Made by a program: the position numbers and the translations under genes. A DNA stretch of 64,000 nt from the NCBI RefSeq assembly GCF_012113595.1, contig NZ_CP050831.1:3596001-3660000 (forward strand), in the 5' to 3' direction. The notes under the pieces are model-generated. The model searched no databases and was not told the origin of the DNA. It saw only the letters and a program-made list of their open reading frames with translations. Every line of letters begins with the position of its first letter. The stretch's first letter is position 1. The stretch comes from Bacteroides faecium. Its GTDB lineage: Bacteria > Bacteroidota > Bacteroidia > Bacteroidales > Bacteroidaceae. This document shows, piece by piece, positions 25,146 to 33,768 of this stretch.

Positions 25146-25517
25146 ATGAAAGGAATATATACTATTTTGCTGCTCATCGTGTCTAATGTCTTTATGACAT
25201 TTGCCTGGTACGGACATCTGAAAATGAAACAGGAATATAGCTGGTTTGCCGCTCTTCCGTTGATAGGTGTGATTGCTTTTAGCTGGGCAATTGCTTTTTT
25301 TGAATATTCATGTCAAATACCCGCGAACCGTATCGGATTTATCGGTAACGGTGGCCCTTTTTCATTGATGCAGTTGAAGGTGATTCAGGAAGTGATAACT
25401 CTTGCCGTCTTTATGGTATTTACAACGGTGTTTTTCAAAGGGGAAGCGTTGCATTGGAATCATTTGGCGGCATTTGTCTGTCTGATTGCGGCGGTGTATT
25501 TTGTGTTTATGAAATAA
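25146..25517 (+). CDS. DUF486 family membrane protein
   Basis: 123 residues with four transmembrane helices. Conserved DUF486 landmarks are TFAWYGHLK, AFFEYSCQIPANRIG and QLKVIQEVITLAVF. It resembles half-size transporters of the drug/metabolite superfamily; no substrate is known. It follows ttcA by 24 bases and is likely co-transcribed. Confidence 0.9.
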   Translation: MKGIYTILLLIVSNVFMTFAWYGHLKMKQEYSWFAALPLIGVIAFSWAIAFFEYSCQIPANRIGFIGNGGPFSLMQLKVIQEVITLAVFMVFTTVFFKGEALHWNHLAAFVCLIAAVYFVFMK

Positions 25518-25543
25518 AACAGAATGTTTTAACTTTTCCTATA

Positions 25544-25580
25544 TTCGGCAGTGTGTGCAAATTTTGCACATACTGCCGAA
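25544..25580. promoter_or_regulatory. 18-bp near-perfect palindrome
   Basis: TTCGGCAGTGTGTGCAAA (25544-25561) and its complement (25562-25580) meet at a single central base. No T-run follows, so an operator or a cruciform/3' end structure are both possible. It lies between the convergent DUF486 and VapE-like genes. Confidence 0.55.
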
Positions 25581-25705
25581 GTGACTCTTAAACTCTTTTG
25601 TTCTTGAACAGTGTATTCTATTTTCTATAAACCGTTCTCCACTCTCTTCACCTAAAGTTTATCCGTTCATTGACAGGAAGTAACTGTGAATGAATTGCAT
25701 TGTTC

Positions 25706-27016
25706 TCACTCTTCACTACCCTTCACCCTCTTCACCAAATACACATTCCCCAACCTTGTATGCTGTCGGCTGATACCTGCTGCGGTCAGAATTTGCGCCA
25801 ATTGGATAGGAGTGCAGCTACGAAGCACAGCCGGAAACCTCTTTTTCAATTCCTGATGGATAATAGCGGCGGAGAGTGACAGGCAATCCAGTTCATCCAA
25901 CGCGGCAGGCGCGTATGTGCTGCGCACAATATCTTCTATGGGGTTGACATGATAATATGCGCTGTTATGTCGTTGCAAGGCATGTTCTTCCTCTTTGCTG
26001 AACCAGTGGCGGGCGCCTGCAAGCAGTTCCTCTTTCAGTTGGGCATAGATTTGTGAATGTTCTATTCCAGTACAGTCGATATCATGTTCCGCTTCAATAC
26101 AGATGAACCGGCGGCTACCGGTCGGGTCGCGGAGCAGGTCGGTGCGGTTGCTGGTTCCGATGAAAGAGGCGATACGGGGAAGTGGCCGGAAATTTTTCTG
26201 ATAGGCTTTGCAGATGTTGAGGCTGGACATTTGCATTAGATTTTTCAGTAACGGCATCTTTTGCGCTCCGTATTTGTCAAATTCATCCATATTTAGTAAA
26301 CCCATCTCAGCAAGGAGACGTTCGGGATTACCTTGTGCGGTCAGTTTCAGATTGTCAGAATAATAGCGGGCTAGTTGTGGCGGCATCAGCATACGGCAGA
26401 AAGTGGACTTATGGCGTCCTTGCTCTTCGCTGATAAGTATCGGGGCTACGCTGTTGGCTTGTGCTTGATTCACTCCCAGCCATTGGGCGGCGAGTCCGAG
26501 CATCCAAGTATGGAAACTTTTTATCCATAACGGAGTGTCGGATACCCGTTTTGCTAAAGGCTTTAACCGATCCGTTCCGTCCCATGTCGGTAGTTCGTTC
26601 ATGTAGAGCCGGAAGGGGTGGTAGCTTTCCACTTGGGTAGAGTAGATATATCTTTGAAGGTCTTTATCCCAACAGTTGATACCCTCTTTGTGAGCTTCCA
26701 GGCAGAAAGAGTTCAGTTCTCGCCTGTCTATACGACAAAAAGAGACATCCCGTTGACCGGATGGCCGGAATTCAGTTTCTTCGGTCAGCAGGTTATAACG
26801 GAAATCATATCGTACTTTCAAAAAGTCAATCACTTGTTGCGTGAGAAGGACGGGTTGTTTTTGTACTTCCTGCTTATTTTCTTCTAGCCCGTACGCTTCC
26901 TGCATTTGCGGTTCGTCTTCTGGAACGTTCGGAGGGACAGCGACCTTTGACGATTCTTTCATCAATGCTCTTATTCTTCTCGCCAAACGTTTTGAGTTAT
27001 ATTCTAATGTCTTCAT
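25706..27016 (-). CDS. VapE-like P-loop protein with DUF3874-type N-terminus
   Basis: 436 residues. The VapE/primase-helicase-like core contains YMNELPTWDGTDRLKPLA, a P-loop-like ILISEEQGRHKSTFCRMLMP (~195-215), GLLNMDEFDKYG as Walker B region and FIGTSNRTDLLRDPTGSRRF. VapE proteins are SF3-helicase-like ATPases of phage and satellite origin. In Bacteroides they also occur as chromosomal genes beside HU-like proteins, as here (divergent, 309 bases apart). The C-terminal ~90 residues resemble a HTH-like module. Biological role unknown. Confidence 0.87.
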   Translation of the reverse strand: MKTLEYNSKRLARRIRALMKESSKVAVPPNVPEDEPQMQEAYGLEENKQEVQKQPVLLTQQVIDFLKVRYDFRYNLLTEETEFRPSGQRDVSFCRIDRRELNSFCLEAHKEGINCWDKDLQRYIYSTQVESYHPFRLYMNELPTWDGTDRLKPLAKRVSDTPLWIKSFHTWMLGLAAQWLGVNQAQANSVAPILISEEQGRHKSTFCRMLMPPQLARYYSDNLKLTAQGNPERLLAEMGLLNMDEFDKYGAQKMPLLKNLMQMSSLNICKAYQKNFRPLPRIASFIGTSNRTDLLRDPTGSRRFICIEAEHDIDCTGIEHSQIYAQLKEELLAGARHWFSKEEEHALQRHNSAYYHVNPIEDIVRSTYAPAALDELDCLSLSAAIIHQELKKRFPAVLRSCTPIQLAQILTAAGISRQHTRLGNVYLVKRVKGSEE

Positions 27017-27206
27017 ATTTTTCTTCTTTTTTAAATGAATAAATGTTGTTTTTTCGACCGGTTGATGCTGCTAAGGTATAACATGAAATATGGGGTTTGC
27101 AAGTATTTAACTAAGAAAATGTTTATTTTCTTCTGAAATAAGAAACATGCTTTCTTATGCTGATATGTCGTTACTTTGTCGTATCTTTAGTGCTTGTTTA
27201 AGAAAA

Positions 27207-27294
27207 GCCGACTAGAGTTGTCTGGTCGGCTGACTATAGTTGACTGAATAGCCGATTCGAGTTGTCTGAGTAGCCGATTACAGTCGTCCTATGA
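27207..27294. repeat. Four tandem 22-bp repeats
   Basis: Units start at 27207, 27229, 27251 and 27273, each 22 bp, consensus GCCGACTAGAGTTGTCTGAATA. Units 1 to 3 are closest and unit 4 diverges at its end. GCCGAC of unit 1 and GTCGGC at the unit 1/2 border can pair. The array lies just before the HU-like gene and after a TATCTTTA (27181-27188 region) that could be a -7 box, so it may be transcribed as a leader. Confidence 0.8.
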
Positions 27295-27325
27295 TGAAGT
27301 TACACATTTTAATTGATAAGAAGTA

Positions 27326-27967
27326 ATGTCTATTGTATTTGATTGGTATGAAAATCCTAATGCATCTTCGGAAGAAGAAGAGGCAGCGTTGCATCCGCGT
27401 ATCTTTATGAATGGTAAGGTGGATACGGAAACACTTTGTTACAGGATTCACGATTACAGTTCGTTGACTGTGGGTGATGTAAAGAATGTGCTTGATAACC
27501 TGTCGAAGATTCTCGGTGAGTCGTTGAGTGAGGGGAAGGAAGTGCATATTGAGGGAATCGGTTATTTTTATCCCACTTTGGCGGCTACGGGAAAAGTGAC
27601 CCGCAGCACTCCGCACAAAACCAATAAAGTGACTTTTAAGACAGTCCGCTTCCGTCCTGACAGTAATCTGAAAGGACATTTTGTTGGCGTTCGTGCCAGT
27701 CAGTCCAAGTACGTCCGCCATTCAGAGAAGGTTTCGGAAGTGGAGATTGACATGCTGTTGAAAGAATATTTTGCCGGACATCAGATGATGACCCGTCGTG
27801 ACTTTCAAGAGATATGCGGCTTGGCTCGTACTACGGCAAAAACGCATTTAGTCCGTCTGCGTGGAGAAGGAAAGCTGGTGAATATCGGCTTGCGCAATCA
27901 ACCGATGTATGTGCCTGCTCCCGGTTATTATGGGGTGTCGAGAGATGCGGAGCATCCTTCACGATAA
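27326..27967 (+). CDS. HU/DNABII-like DNA-binding protein with C-terminal HTH
   Basis: 213 residues. The N-terminal ~125 residues fit the long Bacteroides HU-like fold (SLTVGDVKNVLDNLSKIL, GKEVHIEGIGYFYPTL, FKTVRFRPDSNL). A winged HTH follows (MLLKEYFAGHQMMTRRDFQEICGL, LRGEGKLVN). It binds DNA, presumably architecturally. It is divergent from the VapE-like gene, a recurring pairing in Bacteroides genomes. Confidence 0.88.
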   Translation: MSIVFDWYENPNASSEEEEAALHPRIFMNGKVDTETLCYRIHDYSSLTVGDVKNVLDNLSKILGESLSEGKEVHIEGIGYFYPTLAATGKVTRSTPHKTNKVTFKTVRFRPDSNLKGHFVGVRASQSKYVRHSEKVSEVEIDMLLKEYFAGHQMMTRRDFQEICGLARTTAKTHLVRLRGEGKLVNIGLRNQPMYVPAPGYYGVSRDAEHPSR

Positions 27968-28098
27968 GCAGGCATTTCTGCGATGACGCCGGTCGTGAAG
28001 GATGTGAAAGAGGCATTAATCTTTAAGTAATCACACGAAATCGCTGATAACTTGAGGCTTGTCCTCATGTGAAGAGAATGAAAGAGAAGAGACGGACT

Positions 28099-29109
28099 TT
28101 ATTCCGCTATGTACTTTTTCATTCCTTCCGTATAGTAAGTCTTGAACTCACCGTTTTCGCCGCTATAAATAAAGTACGCGTCAATTTTAGGATTCGCTTT
28201 GCAGAAAGTTTCCGCTTTTTCCAGTCCCATCACCATGAAGGCGGTGGCCAGAGCGTCGGCAGTCATACAGTCTTCCGCTATCACTGTGGCTGATAAGATA
28301 TTGTGCTGTACCGGGTAACCGGTTCTCGGGTCAATGGTATGCGCATATTTCTTTCCGTCTTTATAGTAAAAGTTACGATAGTTGCCGGAAGTAGCCATGC
28401 CAAGATCAGTAACTTCAAGTACCGTTTGTATATCTTGTTTCACAGAGAGGGAGTCGTCAATCGGCTTGTTGATTCCGATGCGCCATCGGTCGTTTTTCCG
28501 ATTGATGCCTTTCACTACCACTTCTCCGCCTATATCTACCATGTAGTTTTCCACTCCTTTGCGGTCGAGCAGTCGTGCTACTACGTCTACCGAATATCCT
28601 TTGGCTACGGCGCTGCAACTCAGCATGATACGTGGGTCTTGCTTGATGATTTTTCCATTCTCCAGTTTCACTTTGGTGTATCCCGTGATTTGCAGCAAGC
28701 TGTCTATCATCAGGGAATCAGGGAAAGCCCCCTTTTTAAAACCGAATCCCCAGGCATTGGCAAGAGGGGCTACCGTTATGTCAAAAGCTCCTTTCGTTTC
28801 GCGGGAAATTGTCATGGAACGGTTGAAACACTTTTGGAAAAAAGTGTCTGTCACTATTTCCTCGTTGCGGTTTACCCGGCTAATAACAGAACTGTCATTG
28901 AAAGGGGATAGTGACAAGTCGAAACGTTGCAACTCCGCTTCGATTTCGGGTTTTAAGTCGCCGTCATATTGATAGGTAATGCTGTATACAGTACCAAATA
29001 CAAGTCCCTTGATATTGTAATAGTTTGCTTGCGGTTTGTGTCTGGCTATTATCCAAATGCTTGCTAAAATAAGGAAAGCCAGCCAAAGGAAACTCTTCTT
29101 TGTTTTCAT
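28099..29109 (-). CDS. apbE: FAD:protein FMN transferase ApbE
   Basis: 336 residues with an N-terminal membrane anchor (residues ~7-23). Landmarks are FGTVYSITY, GAFDITVAPLANAWGFG, AVAKGYSVDVVA, YMVDIGGEVVVKG, HTIDPRTGYP and DCMTADALATAFMVMG. It transfers FMN from FAD to Thr residues of flavoproteins such as Nqr/Rnf subunits in the periplasmic face of the inner membrane. mntP follows upstream in the same direction, 30 bases away. Confidence 0.95.
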   Translation of the reverse strand: MKTKKSFLWLAFLILASIWIIARHKPQANYYNIKGLVFGTVYSITYQYDGDLKPEIEAELQRFDLSLSPFNDSSVISRVNRNEEIVTDTFFQKCFNRSMTISRETKGAFDITVAPLANAWGFGFKKGAFPDSLMIDSLLQITGYTKVKLENGKIIKQDPRIMLSCSAVAKGYSVDVVARLLDRKGVENYMVDIGGEVVVKGINRKNDRWRIGINKPIDDSLSVKQDIQTVLEVTDLGMATSGNYRNFYYKDGKKYAHTIDPRTGYPVQHNILSATVIAEDCMTADALATAFMVMGLEKAETFCKANPKIDAYFIYSGENGEFKTYYTEGMKKYIAE

Positions 29110-29139
29110 ACGCTCTTTTGTTTGATGAGAAAACTCTTT

Positions 29140-29721
29140 TTATTGGAAAAACAGATGTTCGATTAATATTTTTGTTCCGATAATGACCAGGATGATACCA
29201 CCCCATAGTTCCGCTTTCAATTTTCGGGCAAGTCCACAGCCACATTGAATACCGAAGATAAGTCCGATCATTGACATGACAAATGAAACAAGGCCTATGA
29301 TAAGGATGGGGGAGAGTATTTCGCTATAATCCTGAACTCCTAAAAAGGCAAACGAAATGCCGACAGCCAATGCGTCGATACTTGTTGCCACTGCCATAGT
29401 GAATACCACTTTCAGACTTGCCGGATTAAATAACTGGCAACATTCTTCTTCCTTGAAAGACTCCCAAATCATTCGGCCGCCGAGGAAAGCAAGAATCGCG
29501 AAGGCAATCCAGTGGTCTACGCTTTCTATAAGATGGCTGAAACTTTTGGCAAACATCCATCCGATAAAAGGCATGATGGCCTGAAAGAGTCCGAAGGCAA
29601 AAGCCATGACCAGCATAGGCTTCCATTGGGTACGTTTCAAAATAATACCACTTGCAATTGAAACGGCGAAACAATCCATCGCCAAACCTATTGCAAGCAG
29701 CCAAATCTCTAGTCCTGTCAT
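29140..29721 (-). CDS. mntP: Manganese efflux pump MntP
   Basis: 193 residues with six predicted membrane helices. The two-fold repeat of the family is visible: GLAMDCFAVSIASG in the first half and ATSIDALAVGISF in the second, each with the key Asp. It exports Mn2+ across the inner membrane. Confidence 0.94.
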   Translation of the reverse strand: MTGLEIWLLAIGLAMDCFAVSIASGIILKRTQWKPMLVMAFAFGLFQAIMPFIGWMFAKSFSHLIESVDHWIAFAILAFLGGRMIWESFKEEECCQLFNPASLKVVFTMAVATSIDALAVGISFAFLGVQDYSEILSPILIIGLVSFVMSMIGLIFGIQCGCGLARKLKAELWGGIILVIIGTKILIEHLFFQ

Positions 29722-29727
29722 TATATT

Positions 29728-30489
29728 CTAAAGCGGCAATTTATAAATGAGGGAATAAGTAATTCCCATATTGTTCGATTTAAATTTTCCGTAGCCGGGC
29801 ACATACCAAGGGTCGCCATATTCTCCAGTAGAGGCACTTGTCTTGTACTTCATGCGTACCGACCAACCCATGTTGAAGTTCTTGTAAATACGCACTTTGA
29901 CACCTAAAACGATTTCCAACCACTGCACCGAACCTTTCATTCCCAAATGGCTGAAAGGTACACTACCGCCCCAGTAATCATCTTCCAGACTGGGGTTGCC
30001 TATTACGTCTCCCCAGATAGGGTCACCCGCCGGCATGGTGGATACGTCATATTTGAAGGAACTGAATCCGTAACGGATACCTGCATACAGGTAACTGTTC
30101 TTCTCTTTCTTCTTTGCCATGGTGTTGTAGTCCACACCGATTCGGAAGAATGGAGCAGCTTTGCTTTTATAGTGGATACCCGTTTCGCTCCAGGTGTCTG
30201 TTCCACCCATACCGAATTCTATGGTAGGGATGAATTTGTTTTTGAGGTTGACTGCCACGCTGATTTCGGAACTCATGAAGTCGCCACCAAGAAGTTTGCT
30301 TCCCGGGCCGTATAAGTCCACACCGATGTATGTACCATTGTAAAAAGGAATGGTATCTACTTCGGCAACCTTATTCTTTTTCTGATCTCTTTTGGGTGTA
30401 TGGGTCGGGCGTTGCTGTTGTGCCAACAACGGGAGCACAATGCAAAAGAGCAGAAGCAGGCTAGTCAGTCGTAACCGGGTTACGTTCAT
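29728..30489 (-). CDS. DUF6048-type outer membrane barrel protein
   Basis: 253 residues from MNVTRLRLTSLLLL, with a signal peptide ending at about LLAQQQ. The mature part is beta-rich, with alternating strands such as GTYIGVDLYGPGSKLLGG and YAGIRYGFSSFKYD and a terminal aromatic-type strand, as in small outer membrane barrels. The start overlaps the end of the upstream lipoprotein gene by 29 bases, so the two are translationally coupled. Function unknown. Confidence 0.8.
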   Translation of the reverse strand: MNVTRLRLTSLLLLFCIVLPLLAQQQRPTHTPKRDQKKNKVAEVDTIPFYNGTYIGVDLYGPGSKLLGGDFMSSEISVAVNLKNKFIPTIEFGMGGTDTWSETGIHYKSKAAPFFRIGVDYNTMAKKKEKNSYLYAGIRYGFSSFKYDVSTMPAGDPIWGDVIGNPSLEDDYWGGSVPFSHLGMKGSVQWLEIVLGVKVRIYKNFNMGWSVRMKYKTSASTGEYGDPWYVPGYGKFKSNNMGITYSLIYKLPL

Positions 30490-31015
30490 GATATTTAAAG
30501 TATATCTGTAGATTCTCAATTTCATTAGTATTGGCTTCTTTATTTCTAAAATAGATAGAGTCTATTTTCTCCGAACTATTGGCTCTGTTTCCGAACTTGG
30601 TACTGATGATATTTTGTTTCATCATATATCCACATTCCATTGACTGGAAATAAGGAGTGTTCTGCTGTACGATATACAGGGTGTCTACATCATTGGGGTT
30701 ACCTACCGGGTCATATTGGAAAATAAATACGGTAGAATCGCTTGTGTAGCGTAATGGCAGCATTATCTTATGCACTTTTTTCTCGTTATTGAGAATGATT
30801 GAGTCTGTCCCCAATGCTTTAATTGTCAACGAGTCAAGCGTATCATTTAGCACTCTGGTCTTATCATCCGGGTCGAGAACCTTGAATGTGCAATACATCA
30901 TCGGACGTCCCGCCAACGAACAATCGTTCTCGTCCGAGCATGAACTATGGATGCTGACGGCAGCACCGACGATTATCAATAGGAGAAAGATACGAACTAA
31001 ATTCTTCATAGTCAA
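30461..31015 (-). CDS. DUF6452-type lipoprotein
   Basis: 184 residues; the start may be MTMKN or MKNLV two codons later. The signal peptide ends in HSSCSDEND, a probable lipobox. The rest is a beta-rich domain with no motif of known function. It overlaps the DUF6048 gene by 29 bases, which suggests the two products act together at the envelope. Confidence 0.8.
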   Translation of the reverse strand: MTMKNLVRIFLLLIIVGAAVSIHSSCSDENDCSLAGRPMMYCTFKVLDPDDKTRVLNDTLDSLTIKALGTDSIILNNEKKVHKIMLPLRYTSDSTVFIFQYDPVGNPNDVDTLYIVQQNTPYFQSMECGYMMKQNIISTKFGNRANSSEKIDSIYFRNKEANTNEIENLQIYFKYHERNPVTTD

Positions 31016-31029
31016 TTATTGAATGTGAA

Positions 31030-31980
31030 TCAAATTTTCTTTTCTATCTGATAGTTATTCCGTTCAGGTGCGTTGCGCGAGATTAGTTCGCCAAGGAATC
31101 CGGCTAGGAATAATTGCGTACCTATAATCATTGCCGTGAGTGACAAATAAAAATAGGGAGAGTCGGTCACCAATCGGTAGGGCAGACCGTTGTACATAGC
31201 ATATAATTTGCTGGCACCTACAATGATGACAGAAATCATTCCGACGAGAAACATCAATGAACCCAGCAGTCCGAAGAAATGCATCGGCTTAATTCCGAAT
31301 TTGGAAAGGAACCAAAGGGAGAGTAGATCCAGGTATCCGTTGACAAAGCGGTTGAGTCCGAATTTGGTAGTACCGTACTTGCGTGCCTGGTGATGAACTA
31401 TCTTTTCGCCGATTTTCTTGAATCCGGCATTCTTTGCCAGGTATGGGATGTATCGGTGCATCTCACCGTACACTTCGATGTGTTTTACTACATCTTTGCG
31501 ATATGCTTTCAGTCCACAGTTAAAGTCGTGCAGGTTTTTAACACCTGAAACTTTGCGTGCGGTGGCGTTGAATAATTTGGTTGGCAGTGTTTTCGATAAT
31601 GGATCATATCTTTTTTGCTTCCAGCCGGACACGAGGTCGTAGCCGTCTTGGGTTATCATCCGGTAGAGTTCCGGTATTTCGTCCGGGCTGTCTTGTAAAT
31701 CCGCGTCCATCGTGACGACTACGTCACCTTGCGCTTCGGCGAATCCGCAGTAGAGTGCGGGAGATTTGCCGTAGTTGCGGCGGAATTTGATACCTTTTAC
31801 GTGTTCTGATTGCGTCTTGAGCTTTTCTATCACTTCCCATGAGTGGTCGGTGCTTCCGTCATTAACGAAAATCACTTCAAATGAGAATCCGTTGGCTTGC
31901 ATTACCCGTTCTATCCAAGCGTAGAGTTCGGGTAGTGACTCTTCTTCATTGAATAATGGGACTACAACTGATATATCCAT
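31030..31980 (-). CDS. GT2 glycosyltransferase (DPM/GtrB-like)
   Basis: 316 residues. The GT-A domain begins SVVVPLFNEEESLPEL, has the nucleotide-binding DADLQDSPDEIP (DxD type) and FVNDGSTD, and ends in two C-terminal membrane helices (residues ~230-255 and ~270-295). Such enzymes move a sugar from a nucleotide donor to undecaprenyl phosphate on the inner membrane. The acceptor pathway is unknown. It shares a transcript with the DUF4199 gene 29 bases upstream. Confidence 0.92.
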   Translation of the reverse strand: MDISVVVPLFNEEESLPELYAWIERVMQANGFSFEVIFVNDGSTDHSWEVIEKLKTQSEHVKGIKFRRNYGKSPALYCGFAEAQGDVVVTMDADLQDSPDEIPELYRMITQDGYDLVSGWKQKRYDPLSKTLPTKLFNATARKVSGVKNLHDFNCGLKAYRKDVVKHIEVYGEMHRYIPYLAKNAGFKKIGEKIVHHQARKYGTTKFGLNRFVNGYLDLLSLWFLSKFGIKPMHFFGLLGSLMFLVGMISVIIVGASKLYAMYNGLPYRLVTDSPYFYLSLTAMIIGTQLFLAGFLGELISRNAPERNNYQIEKKI

Positions 31981-32009
31981 CTTTCTATTACTAAATTACG
32001 AATTACAAA

Positions 32010-32561
32010 TTACGATTGAGCAGGCTCGTCGTTCTCAGGTTTAGCTCTTTTCATCACCATCAATGCAGTAGGGATGGCCAGGAGACTGCCCCAAAATACA
32101 TCCCATGACAGTAGTTGCATGGTAATGTTGATGGAATTGAGTGAACGGACACTATCTATCGTTTCTTTTATAATCTCTTTGCTTTCTACCAGGGCGGGAG
32201 TGTTGGTCATCAATTCGTCCCATAGCTGTGTATAAGAATTGATGATAAAGCCATGGTCGATAAACTGGAAATAGATGTAGTGGGCTACAGCTACCAGTAA
32301 GGAGGCAAACATATACATAAATATGGTAAAGAGGACAGCATGTGAAAACTGGATGCTTCCTCCGCATATTTTATCCCGATACATCTTTGTATAGTGATAA
32401 CCGATGAACGGTACGGCCAATGTCAGGATTATAAATAAGAATGAAAAGAAAGGGATATGAAACCCTAGTGGGAATAATATGAATTTCAATATCCAATAGG
32501 CTCCCATATACGTGCCAAAGTGCATGGCATATTTCTGTAAATAGCTTCTGTTTTCTGTCAT
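32010..32561 (-). CDS. DUF4199 membrane protein
   Basis: 183 residues with four membrane helices and the conserved-type pattern of DUF4199 (IQFSHAVLFTIFMYMFASLL). Usual companion of a GT2 gene in Bacteroidota. Function unknown. The -7 box TACCTTTG is at 32582-32589. Confidence 0.9.
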   Translation of the reverse strand: MTENRSYLQKYAMHFGTYMGAYWILKFILFPLGFHIPFFSFLFIILTLAVPFIGYHYTKMYRDKICGGSIQFSHAVLFTIFMYMFASLLVAVAHYIYFQFIDHGFIINSYTQLWDELMTNTPALVESKEIIKETIDSVRSLNSINITMQLLSWDVFWGSLLAIPTALMVMKRAKPENDEPAQS

Positions 32562-32581
32562 CTTCTTTTATAAATTGCGCA

Positions 32582-32589
32582 CAAAGGTA
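32582..32589 (-). promoter_or_regulatory. -7 box TACCTTTG of DUF4199-GT2
   Basis: Minus-strand TACCTTTG, 21 bases upstream of the DUF4199 start. Confidence 0.6.
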
Positions 32590-32733
32590 CGAATAATATC
32601 GGTTGGTAGGGGGAATATGGTTGTTAAAGTTAATAAAGCAATAAAAGTTGCCGGCTGAGAATTTTTCTGTATTTTTAATTGCTTGAAATGTAGCCTGTTA
32701 CTTCTTTTGTGTGAAAAAAGTTATCCATATCTA

Positions 32734-32763
32734 TTGCAGGATTCATAAAAATGCCTACCTTTG
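32734..32763 (+). promoter_or_regulatory. Promoter of SRP RNA / tRNA-Thr
   Basis: TTG at 32734-32736 and TACCTTTG at 32756-32763 with 19 bases between, a good fit to the Bacteroides -33/-7 promoter. Confidence 0.75.
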
Positions 32764-32769
32764 CAACCG

Positions 32770-32874
32770 CAAAACGGGTAAGTCCTATACGGCCAGCTCC
32801 CTTCGAATCCTCCAGGGCTTGATCGCAGCAAAGGTAGTTGGTTGTAGCGGCGCGATATAGTTAGCTTACCCACC
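32770..32874 (+). ncRNA. ffs: 4.5S signal recognition particle RNA (bacterial small type)
   Basis: Right after a strong promoter and 2 bases before tRNA-Thr lies a ~105-base structured RNA. Its ends pair (GGGTAAG 32776-32782 with CTTACCC 32865-32871). The core has CAGG (32813-32816), 10 bases, then AGCA (32827-32830), the spacing and sequence of the SRP RNA symmetric loop that binds Ffh. The apex reads GCUUGAUCGC instead of the usual GGAA-type loop; UGAU fits the alternative URRU tetraloop class. It forms the ribosome-targeting SRP with Ffh. The call rests on motif and structure only. Confidence 0.75.
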
Positions 32875-32875
32875 C

Positions 32876-32949
32876 GCCTCTTTAGCTCAGTTGGCCAGAG
32901 CACGTGATTTGTAATCTCGGGGTCGTTGGTTCGAATCCGACAAGAGGCT
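32876..32949 (+). tRNA. tRNA-Thr (anticodon TGT)
   Basis: A full cloverleaf: acceptor GCCTCTT / AAGAGGC, D arm GCTC..GAGC, anticodon loop TTTGTAA with TGT (reads ACA), T arm GTTGG TTCGAAT CCGAC. CCA is not encoded. It is co-transcribed with the SRP RNA. Its 3' part is duplicated at 39384-39411, marking it as the attachment site of the following island. Confidence 0.95.
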
Positions 32950-32990
32950 CAAAAAAAAGCATTCAGGTATTTTCTGGATGCTTTTTTTAT
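32923..32990 (+). repeat. Direct repeat L: tRNA-Thr 3' end plus terminator
   Basis: 68 bases that recur at 39384-39450 with a single A more in the A-run. It covers the T arm, the acceptor 3' strand and the terminator. This is the probable attL of the island. Confidence 0.9.
32953..32988 (+). terminator. Terminator of the SRP RNA/tRNA-Thr unit
   Basis: Stem AAAAAAGCATTCAG / CTGGATGCTTTTTT with a 7-base loop (one G-T pair), followed by T. Confidence 0.9.
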
Positions 32991-33062
32991 ATTTGTATAT
33001 TTCGGAAACTTATAAAGTGAATACAAAAGATATGTATGATTCAGATATTTGGTGCAGGGATT

Positions 33063-33767
33063 CTATTTTTTGCTTATTAATCGGTTATTCAGTATCAAGT
33101 TGAAGGTATTATCCCTGAAATTTCGGGCTACCGGTATCTTGTAGGGCGGGATAGCTAATTGGTTGCCGTCAATGGCAGTGACCTTTTCGATATTCGCAAT
33201 ATAGGAGCGGTGGGTCTGCAGAAAAATATCATGCGGCAATGATTCATGGAGTTGTTTCAAGGTAGTATATACTACTTCCTTGCAAGAGGTGGTCTGAATG
33301 ACTACATAGTTTTCCATGCTTTCAATAAAGAGAATGTCTTTGAACAGAATCTTTTTTAGCACTTTGTCACTCTTCACGAATATATAGTCATTATCTTCTT
33401 TCTGTTCCGTTTGCAGCAGAGCATGGATTCTGTTGGCTGATTTTATGAAACGTTCGAAAGACACGGGTTTCAGAAGATAATCTACTACATCAAACTCATA
33501 ACCTTTGAGGGCATATTGCTCATAGGCTGATACAATGATAACTTTAGGCGGATCCGTTAAATTCGACAACAGTTCAAGCCCTGTCATTTCAGGCATTTCA
33601 ATATCAAGGAATATAAGGTCGACTGGCTGTGTCTTTAACATTGTGTTCAGTTGGATGGCATCTTCGCACTCCCCGACCAAAGTGAGGAAATCTATTTTTT
33701 CGATATACCCCCGCAGACCTTTTCTTGCCATAGGTTCATCGTCTGTAATGATACATTTTATTTTCAT
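33063..33767 (-). CDS. LytTR-family response regulator
   Basis: 234 residues. The receiver domain has IITDDEPMARKGL and the phospho-acceptor Asp in LIFLDIEMPEMTG. The C-terminal LytTR DNA-binding domain follows (IFVKSDKVLKKILFKDILFIESMENYVVI in sections, FLQTHRSYIANIEKV). It pairs with the LytS-like kinase immediately upstream (1-base gap). Its target is likely the adjacent outer membrane protein operon, by autoregulation (inference). Confidence 0.94.
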   Translation of the reverse strand: MKIKCIITDDEPMARKGLRGYIEKIDFLTLVGECEDAIQLNTMLKTQPVDLIFLDIEMPEMTGLELLSNLTDPPKVIIVSAYEQYALKGYEFDVVDYLLKPVSFERFIKSANRIHALLQTEQKEDNDYIFVKSDKVLKKILFKDILFIESMENYVVIQTTSCKEVVYTTLKQLHESLPHDIFLQTHRSYIANIEKVTAIDGNQLAIPPYKIPVARNFRDNTFNLILNNRLISKK

Positions 33768-33768
33768 A

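Noticed and set aside
27207..27294. Possible CRISPR array
   Set aside because: The 22-bp units follow each other without spacers and there are no cas genes.
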